The notes under the pieces are model-generated. The model saw only the letters and a program-made list of their open reading frames with translations, was not told the origin of the DNA and made no database searches. 20,122 bases of DNA from an uncultured Lachnospira sp. GTDB lineage: Bacteria > Bacillota > Clostridia > Lachnospirales > Lachnospiraceae. A program made the position numbers and the translations under genes. Location: positions 1 through 20,122 of the forward strand of contig CAMZGB010000012.1 of assembly GCA_947306285.1 (NCBI GenBank), written 5' to 3'. Of the stretch, positions 1-7,857 are shown one piece after another; within the stretch, counting starts at the first letter, position 1; each line of letters opens with the position of its first letter.

Positions 1-1
1 A

Positions 2-40
2 GAGGAAGCTCCAGCAGAAGAGCCAGCTGAAGAAGCGTAA
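2..40 (+). CDS. C-terminal end of an upstream protein, possibly ribosomal protein L25/CTC (partial)
   Basis: Only the last twelve codons and the TAA stop are inside the window. They encode the acidic, low-complexity tail EEAPAEEPAEEA. The long (CTC/TL5) form of ribosomal protein L25 often ends in such a Glu/Ala/Pro tail, and in Firmicutes the ctc gene commonly sits directly before pth and mfd, as this gene does. The identification therefore rests on neighbourhood and tail composition only; other proteins with acidic tails are possible. The reading frame is chosen because it is open to the left edge and ends at a TAA followed by a hairpin. Confidence 0.5.
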   Translation, partial: EEAPAEEPAEEA

Positions 41-68
41 GAATTAAATCGTAAGAAATTAAGAAGAA

Positions 69-98
69 GGCGATAGGGGTATTATTACCACTATCGCC
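69..98 (+). terminator. Hairpin after the upstream gene, likely weak terminator
   Basis: Bases 69-76 (GGCGATAG) pair perfectly with 91-98 (CTATCGCC), with up to three further pairs possible inside the loop. The hairpin lies 28 bases after the TAA of the upstream gene. The downstream side lacks a solid T-run (GAATTCTTATG), so termination may be partial and pth may receive read-through transcription. I saw no convincing promoter between this hairpin and pth. Confidence 0.45.
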
Positions 99-170
99 GA
101 ATTCTTATGTTCAAGAAAAGATAATTGGGTTATCAATAAAAACATTTGGCAAAATTAAAAGAGGAAGAGT

Positions 171-734
171 ATGTACGTAATAGTAGGACTTGGAAATCCA
201 AGCAAAAAGTATGATAAGACTAGACACAATGTGGGCTTTGATGTAATTGACGAGCTTGCATCTAAGTTAGATGTGGATGTAAAGACAAAAAGACATCGCG
301 CACTTTGTGGAATTGGAAATGTGGACGGAGAGAAAGTAATTTTCGTTAAGCCACAAACATATATGAATTCAAGCGGAGAGGCAGTCAAAAAAGTGGTGGA
401 TTTTTACAAATTAGATTCCACTCAGAATTTGATTGTTATTTCTGATGACATAAATTTGGATATTGGTAGAATAAGAATTAGAAAGAGCGGAAGCGCTGGC
501 GGACACAACGGACTAAAAAATATAATAGCTCACCTAAAGACTGAGGACTTTTCTAGAGTTCGTGTGGGCGTGGGTGAGAACGGCGGAAGCACCGAGTTAA
601 TCAAACATGTGTTAGGCAAGTTTAGCAAGGCTGAGCGAGCAAAGATAGATGAGGCAGTAAAGACGGCAGCTGATGCTATAATCGATATCATTAACAACGA
701 CGAAGATTATGCTATGAACAAGTACAACAACTAG
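171..734 (+). CDS. pth: Peptidyl-tRNA hydrolase
   Basis: Cytoplasmic esterase that releases tRNA from peptidyl-tRNAs dropped by the ribosome. At 187 aa it has the usual bacterial Pth length. The signature blocks are present: VGLGNP (residues 5-10, including Asn9), TRHNVGF with the catalytic His19, KPQTYMN (60-66), SDD with Asp92 at the place of the active-site Asp93 of the E. coli enzyme, and GGHNG (110-114) with the substrate-binding Asn113. The ATG at 171 is preceded by GAGGA at 161-165 at good spacing, and the protein starts directly with the conserved first strand, so the start is secure. mfd follows after about 50 bases, the standard Firmicutes arrangement (spoVC-mfd in Bacillus). Confidence 0.97.
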   Translation: MYVIVGLGNPSKKYDKTRHNVGFDVIDELASKLDVDVKTKRHRALCGIGNVDGEKVIFVKPQTYMNSSGEAVKKVVDFYKLDSTQNLIVISDDINLDIGRIRIRKSGSAGGHNGLKNIIAHLKTEDFSRVRVGVGENGGSTELIKHVLGKFSKAERAKIDEAVKTAADAIIDIINNDEDYAMNKYNN

Positions 735-771
735 TACTTGATTCAATATAACTATTCATTTTTGTGAATAG
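719..771 (+). other. Two consecutive hairpins at the pth-mfd junction
   Basis: The first hairpin pairs 719-725 (CAAGTAC) with 734-740 (GTACTTG) around an 8-base loop and contains the pth stop codon. The second pairs 752-758 (CTATTCA) with 765-771 (TGAATAG) around a T-rich 6-base loop. Both stems are perfect 7-bp pairings. Neither is followed by a T-run, so they do not look like terminators. The second overlaps the AGGAA (770-774) that could serve as ribosome binding site for mfd. A role in mRNA processing or in limiting mfd translation is inference only. Confidence 0.35.
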
Positions 772-788
772 GAAATGTGGAAAGCGCA

Positions 789-3700
789 ATGAAACAATAC
801 TTTAAATATCCACTTGAAAAATTGAATGAATACGAGAAAGTGAAAGACCACATGGCACTTGGGAACTCTATCCAAGTGACAGGATGCGAAGCAGCAGGCC
901 TTTCTCACATGATCTCAGGATTGAACGAGGGCTATAAACAAAAAGTCGTCGTTACTTTTGATGCCTTGAAAGCCCAGGAAATTTATGAAGACCTAAAAAG
1001 TTTTGGCGTGGATGCTGTGCTTTACCCTTCGAAGGATTTGATTTTCTTCAGCGCGGATGTGCACGGAAGTCTAATTCAAAAACAGAGGCTAGAGTTTATT
1101 CAAAAATTGGTCAAGGGTGAAGAGTTCACGGTAGTTTTAACTGTGGATGCCTTCCTAGACAAGATTATGCCACTTAAAAAAATTAAGAAGCATTTCCTCA
1201 AGATTGAGTCTGGCAAAAAAGTAAGCATCGAAGACTTGAGAAGCGACTTTGTGGAGATGGGATATGAGAGCGTAGATCAGATTGAGAGTCCAGGCCAGTT
1301 CTCGGTTCGTGGTAGCATTGTGGATGTTTACACTTTGACAGACGACACTCCGTTTAGAATTGATTTCTTCGACGAAGAAATAGAAGAGATAAAAAGTTTT
1401 GATGTGGACACACAAAGGTCCATAGAAAAAGTTGACGAGATTAAAATATACCCAGCGAACGAATACATACTAGATAAAAAACAGATTGAAAATGGAACTA
1501 AGGCAATCAGGGCCGAGCTAGAGAAACAGATGGACAATCTGGATGACGAGAGTGCGAAGCGACTTGAGTACACGGTAGAGGAATTCTTGACTAAAGTGGA
1601 TATTGACCCAACTTCTCCAGCATATGATTCATATGTTAATTATTTCTTCAACGACTTAGTGAGCCTCTTGGATTATTTTGATAGTCCGGTATTCTATATT
1701 GACGAGCCAAACAGGGTGGAGGAAAAACTTAATGCCACAAGCCTTGAGTTTGCAGAGAGTATGACAAATCGTTTGGATAAGGGTTATGTTCTTCCAGGGC
1801 AGACGGACATCATTTGGAATCAGGATGACATCCTTCGCAAAATAAATAAAGAGGCGAAAGTCATGTTTACGACTATCGCGCAAGATGTTAAGGCCTTCGA
1901 CGTGGACGCGCAGGTTGAGACGGAGAGCAAGAATGTTCACTCATACAATGGACATTTTGAGATGCTAGTTAAAGACCTTGAGAATTATAAGAAACAAAGT
2001 TTCGCTGTGCTGATTACTACTAATTCTGCTACTCGTGGAAAGAGAATTGCTAGCGAACTTATGGAGCAGGGCCTAAATGCTTACTTTGTAGATCAAAAAG
2101 AGATTGGTGGCAAGGTACCTCAAGAAAAAGAGGTAATGATTGTTAAAGATAGATTGAAGGCAGGATTTATTTATCCGCTTATCAAGTATGCTGTTATTAC
2201 GGACACGGATATTTTTGGCGAGAGACGTCGTCGCCAGCGAAGAAAGAGCACTTACAAGGGAAGTGTGATTTCTGGCTTTGCAGACTTGAACGTAGGAGAT
2301 TATGTGGTTCACGAAAACCATGGTCTTGGAATTTATCGAGGAATAGAGGAAGTGGAAGTCGAGGACATCAAGAAGGACTACATCAAGATTGAGTATGCAA
2401 ACAATTCATTCTTGTATGTGCCAGCCACACAGCTTGATGTCATTCAAAAATATGCGGACGCGGAGGCGAAACCTCCAAAAATAAATAAACTTGGTGGCCA
2501 GGAATGGTCAAGAACTAAAGGCAAAGTTAAAAAAGCTGTTGACGAGATAGCAGAGGAATTGGTTGACCTTTATGCCACAAGAGACAATGGTACGGGATTC
2601 AAGTTTTCTCCAGATAACGAGTGGCAAAGAGAGTTCGAGGAACTATTCACTCACGAGGAAACTGATGATCAGATAGAGGCAATCAGAGAAGTTAAAAAAG
2701 ATATGCAGAGTTCCAAAATCATGGACCGCTTGATTTGTGGTGACGTGGGATTTGGAAAAACGGAAGTTGCGCTTCGCGCGGCTTTCAAGGCTGTGCAAGA
2801 TGGAAAGCAGGTGGCATATCTTGTTCCAACAACAGTTCTAGCGCAGCAACACTACAAGACATTCAGTCAGAGGTTTAAAAACTTCCCGGTAAGAGTAGAG
2901 ATGCTATCGCGTTTTAGAACAAAGGCGAACATCAATCAGACAATTAAGGATTTGAAGTCAGGAACAGTCGAGATAGTTATTGGAACACACAGACTTCTTT
3001 CGAAAGATGTGAAGTTTAACGACCTTGGACTTTTAATAATAGACGAAGAACAACGCTTCGGCGTAAAACATAAAGAAAAAATTAAGGAACTAAAAAATAG
3101 TGTGGACGTAATTACACTTACCGCCACACCAATTCCAAGAACTCTACATATGAGTTTGATTGGTGTGAGGGATATGTGTATTATGACCGAGGCTCCACAG
3201 GATAGAATGCCTATTCAGACTTTCGTGATGGAATACAACGATGAGACGGTGCGCGATGCGATAAACCGTGAACTCTATCGAAAGGGTCAGGTGTTCTATG
3301 TTTACAATCGAATTGAGACTATTGCAAATATGGCTGCCAGAATCCAGAAGGCAGTTCCTCACGCAAGAGTTGCGTACGCTCATGGCCAGATGAGTGAGCG
3401 TCAGCTTGAAGATATAATGTATGATTTTGTAAATGGCGATATTGATGTTTTAGTTTCAACAACAATAATTGAGACGGGCTTAGATATTCCAAATGCAAAT
3501 ACAATAATCATCCATAATGCTGAAAAAATGGGGCTTTCACAGCTTTACCAGTTGAGAGGCCGTGTGGGTAGATCGAATAGAAATGCGTACGCGTTTATGA
3601 TGTACTCAAGAGAGAAAGTCCTCAGCGAAGTTGCTGAAAAGCGTCTATCAGCAATCAGGAGTTTCACGGACTTAGGTTCCGGTGTGAAAATTGCGATGCG

Positions 3701-4286
3701 AGACTTAGAGATAAGAGGCGCTGGAAATATTCTGGGTGCTTCGCAGAGTGGACATATGGGCGAGGTCGGATATGACCTATATTGCAAATTGCTAGAAGAG
3801 GCAATCCAAATTAAGAAGGGAAACAAGCCGAGGGAAGATTTCGAGACAAAGGTAGATATAGATGTGGACGCATTCGTTCCACCAACATATATCACAAACG
3901 AATCTCTCAAGATGGACATCTATAAACGAATCGCCAGCATCGAAACTCAAGAAGAGTATGAGGATATGCAAAACGAATTGACTGATAGATTCGGCGAGAT
4001 TCCAACTGAAGTAGACAATCTAATGCAGATTGTTCTAATAAAGCACGCTGCACACGAAAACTTTATTACAGAAATCAAGGGTGATAAGCGAGAGATTACA
4101 ATGTACATGTGGCCTGAGGCGAAGATTGACGTCGAAAGAATCCCAATATTGGTTCGAGAATATAGGGGCAAGCTAAAGTTCGTGGCGGACGACAATAGCT
4201 TCATTTACTACCCAGAGGATAAGTCAAAAGACCTCATAGATATTGTCAGAGATGTGGTGGAAGATTTATCCACACTCAAAGGCTAA
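789..4286 (+). CDS. mfd: Transcription-repair coupling factor Mfd
   Basis: ATP-dependent DNA translocase that removes RNA polymerase stalled at lesions and recruits UvrA. Domains in order: UvrB-like N-terminal module (about 25-200), middle linker domains, the CarD-like RNA-polymerase interaction domain beginning at GDYVVHENHGLG (about 503), then the RecG-like translocase with Walker A GDVGFGKT (651-658), Walker B DEEQ (752-755), TATPIPRT, and motif VI RGRVGR (923-928), and a C-terminal domain with DRFGEIP. Length 1165 aa is normal and no motif is broken. The start is uncertain. A GTG at 777 adds four residues but its AGGAA lies only two bases away; the in-frame ATG at 789, with GGAA seven bases upstream, is preferred. 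The stop overlaps the promoter region of the next gene. Confidence 0.96.
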   Translation: MKQYFKYPLEKLNEYEKVKDHMALGNSIQVTGCEAAGLSHMISGLNEGYKQKVVVTFDALKAQEIYEDLKSFGVDAVLYPSKDLIFFSADVHGSLIQKQRLEFIQKLVKGEEFTVVLTVDAFLDKIMPLKKIKKHFLKIESGKKVSIEDLRSDFVEMGYESVDQIESPGQFSVRGSIVDVYTLTDDTPFRIDFFDEEIEEIKSFDVDTQRSIEKVDEIKIYPANEYILDKKQIENGTKAIRAELEKQMDNLDDESAKRLEYTVEEFLTKVDIDPTSPAYDSYVNYFFNDLVSLLDYFDSPVFYIDEPNRVEEKLNATSLEFAESMTNRLDKGYVLPGQTDIIWNQDDILRKINKEAKVMFTTIAQDVKAFDVDAQVETESKNVHSYNGHFEMLVKDLENYKKQSFAVLITTNSATRGKRIASELMEQGLNAYFVDQKEIGGKVPQEKEVMIVKDRLKAGFIYPLIKYAVITDTDIFGERRRRQRRKSTYKGSVISGFADLNVGDYVVHENHGLGIYRGIEEVEVEDIKKDYIKIEYANNSFLYVPATQLDVIQKYADAEAKPPKINKLGGQEWSRTKGKVKKAVDEIAEELVDLYATRDNGTGFKFSPDNEWQREFEELFTHEETDDQIEAIREVKKDMQSSKIMDRLICGDVGFGKTEVALRAAFKAVQDGKQVAYLVPTTVLAQQHYKTFSQRFKNFPVRVEMLSRFRTKANINQTIKDLKSGTVEIVIGTHRLLSKDVKFNDLGLLIIDEEQRFGVKHKEKIKELKNSVDVITLTATPIPRTLHMSLIGVRDMCIMTEAPQDRMPIQTFVMEYNDETVRDAINRELYRKGQVFYVYNRIETIANMAARIQKAVPHARVAYAHGQMSERQLEDIMYDFVNGDIDVLVSTTIIETGLDIPNANTIIIHNAEKMGLSQLYQLRGRVGRSNRNAYAFMMYSREKVLSEVAEKRLSAIRSFTDLGSGVKIAMRDLEIRGAGNILGASQSGHMGEVGYDLYCKLLEEAIQIKKGNKPREDFETKVDIDVDAFVPPTYITNESLKMDIYKRIASIETQEEYEDMQNELTDRFGEIPTEVDNLMQIVLIKHAAHENFITEIKGDKREITMYMWPEAKIDVERIPILVREYRGKLKFVADDNSFIYYPEDKSKDLIDIVRDVVEDLSTLKG

Positions 4287-4298
4287 ATGTGTTATAAT
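4269..4298 (+). promoter_or_regulatory. Sigma-A-type extended -10 promoter for the lipoprotein gene
   Basis: A perfect TATAAT at 4293-4298 is preceded by TGT (4290-4292), making an extended -10. An 18-base spacer separates it from TCCACA at 4269-4274, which matches four of six bases of TTGACA. The element overlaps the mfd stop codon (4284-4286). Transcription would start near 4305, giving a leader of about 65 bases before the ATG at 4370. It would let the lipoprotein be expressed independently of mfd. Confidence 0.65.
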
Positions 4299-4369
4299 AC
4301 TAGAAATCTCTAATGAGACTTTAATAAAAATAAATTACAATAATCCAAAATCGGATTTAAGGATAAACT

Positions 4370-5062
4370 ATGAAACGACTATTATTACTTACAATTTGCA
4401 TATTGTTTACACTTGGTTTAGTTGGCTGCGGATGCGGCGGTCAGGACGATTCGAAGATGACCGACGACAAGCGCGTGGCAATTACAGTGGACGGCGAAGA
4501 CGTATATTTGGATGAGGCAAAGTTCTATGCTTATTCGGCGCAGGCTACTAATGAAGTTTACTATATTGCAAACGAACCTAAAGAAATAGATTGGAATAAA
4601 AAAGTGGGGAATGGAACTGCTCAGAATGCAATTAAGGGAGAAGTCCTTGATAGCATATGTCAGAGAGAGTGTTTCTATGATAAAAAGGACGAGTACAACG
4701 TAAAACTAGACGCCGACGAAAGAGAAGAAGTAGAGAAAAAAGTTAATAACTACTACGCTGAAAGTAGCAAAAAATTAAAAGACAAGATTGGAATTACAAA
4801 GAAAAGGCTAAAAGAGATTTTCACAAAAGATGCGATAGCTACAAAGGTTGAAGACATAATGGAAGCTGAGGAAAAAGGATCGGCTAGTAAGTATGCTAAA
4901 GATTGGATAGATGATGCTTCAATTGATTGCGAAGATTGTTGGAAAAATATCAATTTTCAGGCACATATTTTTAGCAAAAAAGATGTGGAAAACGAGACTG
5001 GTTTAGCTACAGAGATACCAGAGGAAGCAGATGAGGATGTTTCACTAGAAAAAGCAGAATAA
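4370..5062 (+). CDS. SurA/PrsA-like lipoprotein lacking most of a PPIase domain
   Basis: An exported lipoprotein probably acting as a chaperone at the outer face of the membrane. Residues 1-20 form a lipoprotein signal peptide: MKR, a hydrophobic core, and the lipobox LVGC with Cys20 as the lipidated residue. Residues 35-165 begin with AITVDGEDVYLDEA and continue as charged helical segments, resembling the N-terminal domain of SurA/PrsA foldases. A foldase in this position after mfd is common in Clostridia. At 230 aa the protein is short. NINFQAHIFSKK (193-204) resembles the first strand of a parvulin domain, but the protein ends soon after. Two Cys pairs, C97/C101 and C187/C190, lie in the mature part. 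AAGG at 4359-4362 supports the start. Family assignment is moderate; PPIase activity is not expected. Confidence 0.7.
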   Translation: MKRLLLLTICILFTLGLVGCGCGGQDDSKMTDDKRVAITVDGEDVYLDEAKFYAYSAQATNEVYYIANEPKEIDWNKKVGNGTAQNAIKGEVLDSICQRECFYDKKDEYNVKLDADEREEVEKKVNNYYAESSKKLKDKIGITKKRLKEIFTKDAIATKVEDIMEAEEKGSASKYAKDWIDDASIDCEDCWKNINFQAHIFSKKDVENETGLATEIPEEADEDVSLEKAE

Positions 5063-5090
5063 AAAGTGCTGAGAGCACGATAAAATAAGG

Positions 5091-5120
5091 AAAAGCGACA
5101 GTAAAATTACTGTCGCTTTT
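5091..5120 (+). terminator. Strong intrinsic terminator after the lipoprotein gene
   Basis: Bases 5091-5102 (AAAAGCGACAGT) pair perfectly with 5109-5120 (ACTGTCGCTTTT), giving a 12-bp stem with a 6-base loop and terminal A and T runs on either side. Because of this symmetry it could work in both directions. It lies 28 bases after the lipoprotein stop and directly upstream of the polysaccharide promoter, so it separates the housekeeping and polysaccharide transcription units. A smaller hairpin (5066-5078, GTGCT/AGCAC) precedes it. Confidence 0.85.
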
Positions 5121-5122
5121 CA

Positions 5123-5151
5123 TTTAATTTAGGGCCAATTTGTGGTAAAAT
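5123..5151 (+). promoter_or_regulatory. Extended -10 promoter of the polysaccharide operon
   Basis: TAAAAT at 5146-5151 is preceded by TGG (5143-5145), an extended -10. A 17-base spacer leads to TTTAAT at 5123-5128, a poor -35 (three of six bases). The predicted transcription start is near 5158, only about 12 bases before the ribosome binding site. The leader is therefore very short, leaving no room for a riboswitch or long antitermination leader. It follows immediately after the terminator at 5091-5120, consistent with an independent operon. Confidence 0.55.
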
Positions 5152-5169
5152 ATATATGAACTATGTGGC

Positions 5170-5176
5170 AAAGGAG
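5170..5176 (+). promoter_or_regulatory. Ribosome binding site deciding the start of the initiating transferase
   Basis: AAAGGAG is a near-consensus Shine-Dalgarno site six bases before the ATG at 5183. The upstream in-frame ATG at 5156 lies at or before the predicted transcription start and has no Shine-Dalgarno sequence, so 5183 is preferred and nine N-terminal residues are dropped. Confidence 0.8.
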
Positions 5177-5182
5177 AGCTTT

Positions 5183-6646
5183 ATGCATATAAAGGCAAAA
5201 CACAATTGGATGAAGCACTTAGACTTCATAATTATCGATGCGGTTTTAATAAATATATCGCTTATTTTGGCGTATTTTATTAGAACTAGAAATTTCAGAA
5301 TGTTTGAATTTTCGCAGTATCGCTCAATAGCTGTAATCATAACAATTTTGCATCTTTGTATAGTATTGTTCTCTAGCACATATTCGGATGTGTTGTACAG
5401 AGGTTACTTTACAGAGTTTAAGAAAGTGGCACTTCATACAATAAAACTTGAAGCATTTGCATTTTTCCTATTGTTCATAATGGGAAATGCAGGAGAAATG
5501 TCGAGAATTATTCTAATAGCTTTTGGCGTAATATTCTTGATATTAAGTTACTTCGTGCATATTCTGTGGAAAAAAGTAGTTCTTCGAACAACAAAGCGTG
5601 GCGAGAATATGAGACAGTATGTAGTAGTTACAGATCAGCGCCATATCAATGAGGCTATTTCAAAACTACAAGACGGTGGAGATGTGAGCTTCTCCATTAA
5701 AGGTATTTGTCTTACAAAAGAACCGGATATAAATTCGGCATTATACAAGGAAAATGAATATAGGGGAGTTCCAATTGTGGCTATAGGTCATGATATGTAT
5801 GACTATTGCGTTAACGAAGTAGTGGACGGAGTAGTTATTTGTCTTGGAACTAAACATATAGATGAGATGAGAACACTTGCCGATAACTTCTTAAATATGG
5901 GAGTTACGGTTTATGTTGTAATGAACTTGTTTGCTAAGGACATGCCACACACAATGTTTACTCACCTAAACAGCGCAAGAGTTCTTTCAACAAGTATCAA
6001 TACAGCATCACCACTTGCTATTTTTGCAAAGAGAGTTGCAGATATTTTCTGCGGACTTGTTGGTTGTATTGCGACAGGATTTTTATTTATATTCTTAGCG
6101 CCACTAATTAAGAAGGCGGACCCAAAAGGACCAGTATTCTTTAAACAAGAGCGTGCCGGAAGAAACGGAAGAACATTTTACATGTACAAATTTAGAAGTA
6201 TGTATGTGGATGCTGAGGAACGCAAAGCTGAACTAATGAAAGAAAATGAGATGGAAGGTCTCATGTTTAAGATAGACGGAGATCCTAGAATACTTGGCTC
6301 TGGTAAAGACGGAAAGAGAAAAGGAATAGGACACTTTATTAGAGTGTGGTCGTTGGATGAGTTTCCAAATGCATGGAGCATTTTAAAAGGCGACATGAGT
6401 GTTGTTGGAACAAGACCACCTACAATGGATGAATATGAAAAATATGAGTTGAGACATAAGAGTCGTTTGGCAGTTAAGCCTGGACTTACAGGACTTTGGC
6501 AAGTAAGCGGAAGATCCGATATTACAGATTTTGAAGAGATAGTGAAACTGGATAATGAATATATCCAGAATTGGACTATCGGACTTGATATAAAAATAAT
6601 GCTTAAAACATTTGCAGCGGTATTTAAGAGACAGGGAAGTCACTAA
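5183..6646 (+). CDS. Initiating polyprenyl-phosphate sugar-phosphotransferase (WbaP/CpsE-like)
   Basis: Integral membrane enzyme that transfers a sugar-1-phosphate from a nucleotide sugar to undecaprenyl phosphate, the first step of repeat-unit synthesis. Numbered from 5183 (487 aa): four hydrophobic segments lie between about 13 and 130, then a CoA-binding-like soluble region (about 140-270), a membrane-embedded helix starting at KRVADIFCG (283), and the Bac_transf catalytic domain. Catalytic-domain blocks are GPVFFKQERAG, FYMYKFRSM, the SLDEFPN motif holding the Asp-Glu pair at 392-393, GDMSVVGTRPP and KPGLTGLWQVSGR. The length fits the large four-TM form. The sugar cannot be read from sequence; glucose or galactose are the usual choices, and the WchF-like gene that follows would favour glucose. 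The stop overlaps the next start by one base (TAATG). Confidence 0.93.
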   Translation: MHIKAKHNWMKHLDFIIIDAVLINISLILAYFIRTRNFRMFEFSQYRSIAVIITILHLCIVLFSSTYSDVLYRGYFTEFKKVALHTIKLEAFAFFLLFIMGNAGEMSRIILIAFGVIFLILSYFVHILWKKVVLRTTKRGENMRQYVVVTDQRHINEAISKLQDGGDVSFSIKGICLTKEPDINSALYKENEYRGVPIVAIGHDMYDYCVNEVVDGVVICLGTKHIDEMRTLADNFLNMGVTVYVVMNLFAKDMPHTMFTHLNSARVLSTSINTASPLAIFAKRVADIFCGLVGCIATGFLFIFLAPLIKKADPKGPVFFKQERAGRNGRTFYMYKFRSMYVDAEERKAELMKENEMEGLMFKIDGDPRILGSGKDGKRKGIGHFIRVWSLDEFPNAWSILKGDMSVVGTRPPTMDEYEKYELRHKSRLAVKPGLTGLWQVSGRSDITDFEEIVKLDNEYIQNWTIGLDIKIMLKTFAAVFKRQGSH

Positions 6647-7842
6647 TGAAACACATATTTATTGTGGGAAGCAAGGGAATCCCAACCAAGTATGGCGGAT
6701 TTGAAACCTTTGTAGACAAACTAACTGAATATAAACAGAGCAATGACATAAAGTATCATGTGTCAGCTATTAAAGACCCTAGTAATTTTGACAAAGACAA
6801 TGTGGAATACGAATACAATGGTGCACACTGCTTTAATATAAAGCAGAGGATTAGCAGTGCGGCAAAAGCGATATTCTACGATGTCGATTCAATAAAATTT
6901 AGTCTAAAGTACATAAAAGAAAACAATATTGAGGAACCTATTATTTATGTTTTGGCTTGCAGGATTGGACCATACATTAGACGATACAAGAAAAAGATAC
7001 ATAAGTTAGGCGGAAAACTATACGTAAATCCAGATGGTCATGAGTGGAAGAGAAGCAAGTGGAACAAATGGATTAGAAGATATTGGAAGTATTCTGAAAA
7101 GAGAATGGTAAAACACGCGGACTTGCTTATCTGCGACAACGAAGGAATAGAAAAGTACATTCACAAAGAATATAAGAAATACAATCCTAAGACTAAGTTT
7201 ATTCCATATGGTGCGGAAACCACACCATCAGTTTTAGAGGATGATGATCCAGAAGTAAAAGAATGGTTTAGCGAGCACAATGTCAGACCAAGCCAATACT
7301 ATTTGATGGTTGGAAGATTTGTTCCGGAAAACAATTTCGAAATAGTAATAAAAGAGTTTATGAAATCCAACACAAAGAGAGACTTAGTTATTATTGCGGA
7401 TTATATTGCTTCTCCACTATATGACAAATTGGTAGAAAAATATGATATCGAAAATAATGAACGAGTAAAATTGGTTGGAACGCTATACAATCATCAGTTG
7501 CTTAAAAAGATTAGAGAGAATGCTTATGCATATATCCACGGTCATTCGGTGGGAGGTACAAACCCAAGTCTTTTAGAAGCATTAGGTAGAACAGATGTAA
7601 ACTTAGTGTATGACGTATCGTTCAACAAAGAAGTGGCTGGAGATGGAGCTATATATTGGACAGAAGAGTATGGCCTCTTAAAACATCTAATTGCAAAATG
7701 TGACGAGATGCCAATAGATAAAAGATATCAACTAGGTATAAAAGCACGAAGCCGAGTGGACGACTATTATGCTTGGGATAGCATTACGAGTGAATATGAG
7801 GAGTTATTTTTAGGAAAAGAGTCCGAGACGAAGGAATCCTAA
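6646..7842 (+). CDS. WchF/Cps2T-like rhamnosyltransferase (DUF1972, GT4-type)
   Basis: Probable cytoplasmic or membrane-associated transferase adding the second sugar, often L-rhamnose, to the lipid-linked first sugar. The family-specific pattern is complete: GSKGIPTKYGGFETF (8-22), NPDGHEW (128-134), GRFVPENN (223-230) and HGHSVGGTNPSLLEAL (298-313), with Glu311 at the second Glu position of the GT-B EX7E motif. These blocks match the DUF1972 proteins that include pneumococcal WchF/Cps2T, a beta-1,4-rhamnosyltransferase acting on Und-PP-glucose. The length of 398 aa is usual. The gene overlaps the initiating transferase by one base, so the two are probably translationally coupled. No dTDP-rhamnose (rml) genes occur in the window, so the donor must be made elsewhere or the donor differs. 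Family is certain; rhamnose specificity is inferred. Confidence 0.85.
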   Translation: MKHIFIVGSKGIPTKYGGFETFVDKLTEYKQSNDIKYHVSAIKDPSNFDKDNVEYEYNGAHCFNIKQRISSAAKAIFYDVDSIKFSLKYIKENNIEEPIIYVLACRIGPYIRRYKKKIHKLGGKLYVNPDGHEWKRSKWNKWIRRYWKYSEKRMVKHADLLICDNEGIEKYIHKEYKKYNPKTKFIPYGAETTPSVLEDDDPEVKEWFSEHNVRPSQYYLMVGRFVPENNFEIVIKEFMKSNTKRDLVIIADYIASPLYDKLVEKYDIENNERVKLVGTLYNHQLLKKIRENAYAYIHGHSVGGTNPSLLEALGRTDVNLVYDVSFNKEVAGDGAIYWTEEYGLLKHLIAKCDEMPIDKRYQLGIKARSRVDDYYAWDSITSEYEELFLGKESETKES

Positions 7843-7844
7843 AA

Positions 7845-7849
7845 AGGAG
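7845..7849 (+). promoter_or_regulatory. Ribosome binding site supporting a TTG start
   Basis: AGGAG within AAAAAGGAGA lies eight bases before TTG at 7858. No in-frame ATG occurs before the conserved N-terminal strand, so the TTG start is the only one that keeps the glycosyltransferase fold whole. Confidence 0.75.
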
Positions 7850-7857
7850 AAGTTGTT

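Noticed and set aside
3545..3919. A 124-codon minus-strand open frame inside mfd
   Set aside because: It lies antisense to the conserved helicase motifs of Mfd, and its Ser/Phe-rich composition is that of a complement of coding DNA.
4243..4515. A 90-codon + strand open frame across the mfd end and the lipoprotein start
   Set aside because: It overlaps two well-supported genes in another frame, has no ribosome binding site and no recognisable protein features.
5066..5078. Small hairpin GTGCT/AGCAC after the lipoprotein stop
   Set aside because: It is too short to terminate by itself and lies next to the much stronger terminator at 5091-5120.
5063..5182. JUMPstart/ops or LoaP-type antitermination leader before the polysaccharide operon
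   Set aside because: No ops-like GGCGGTAG core was seen, and the interval after the predicted transcription start is too short for a structured leader.
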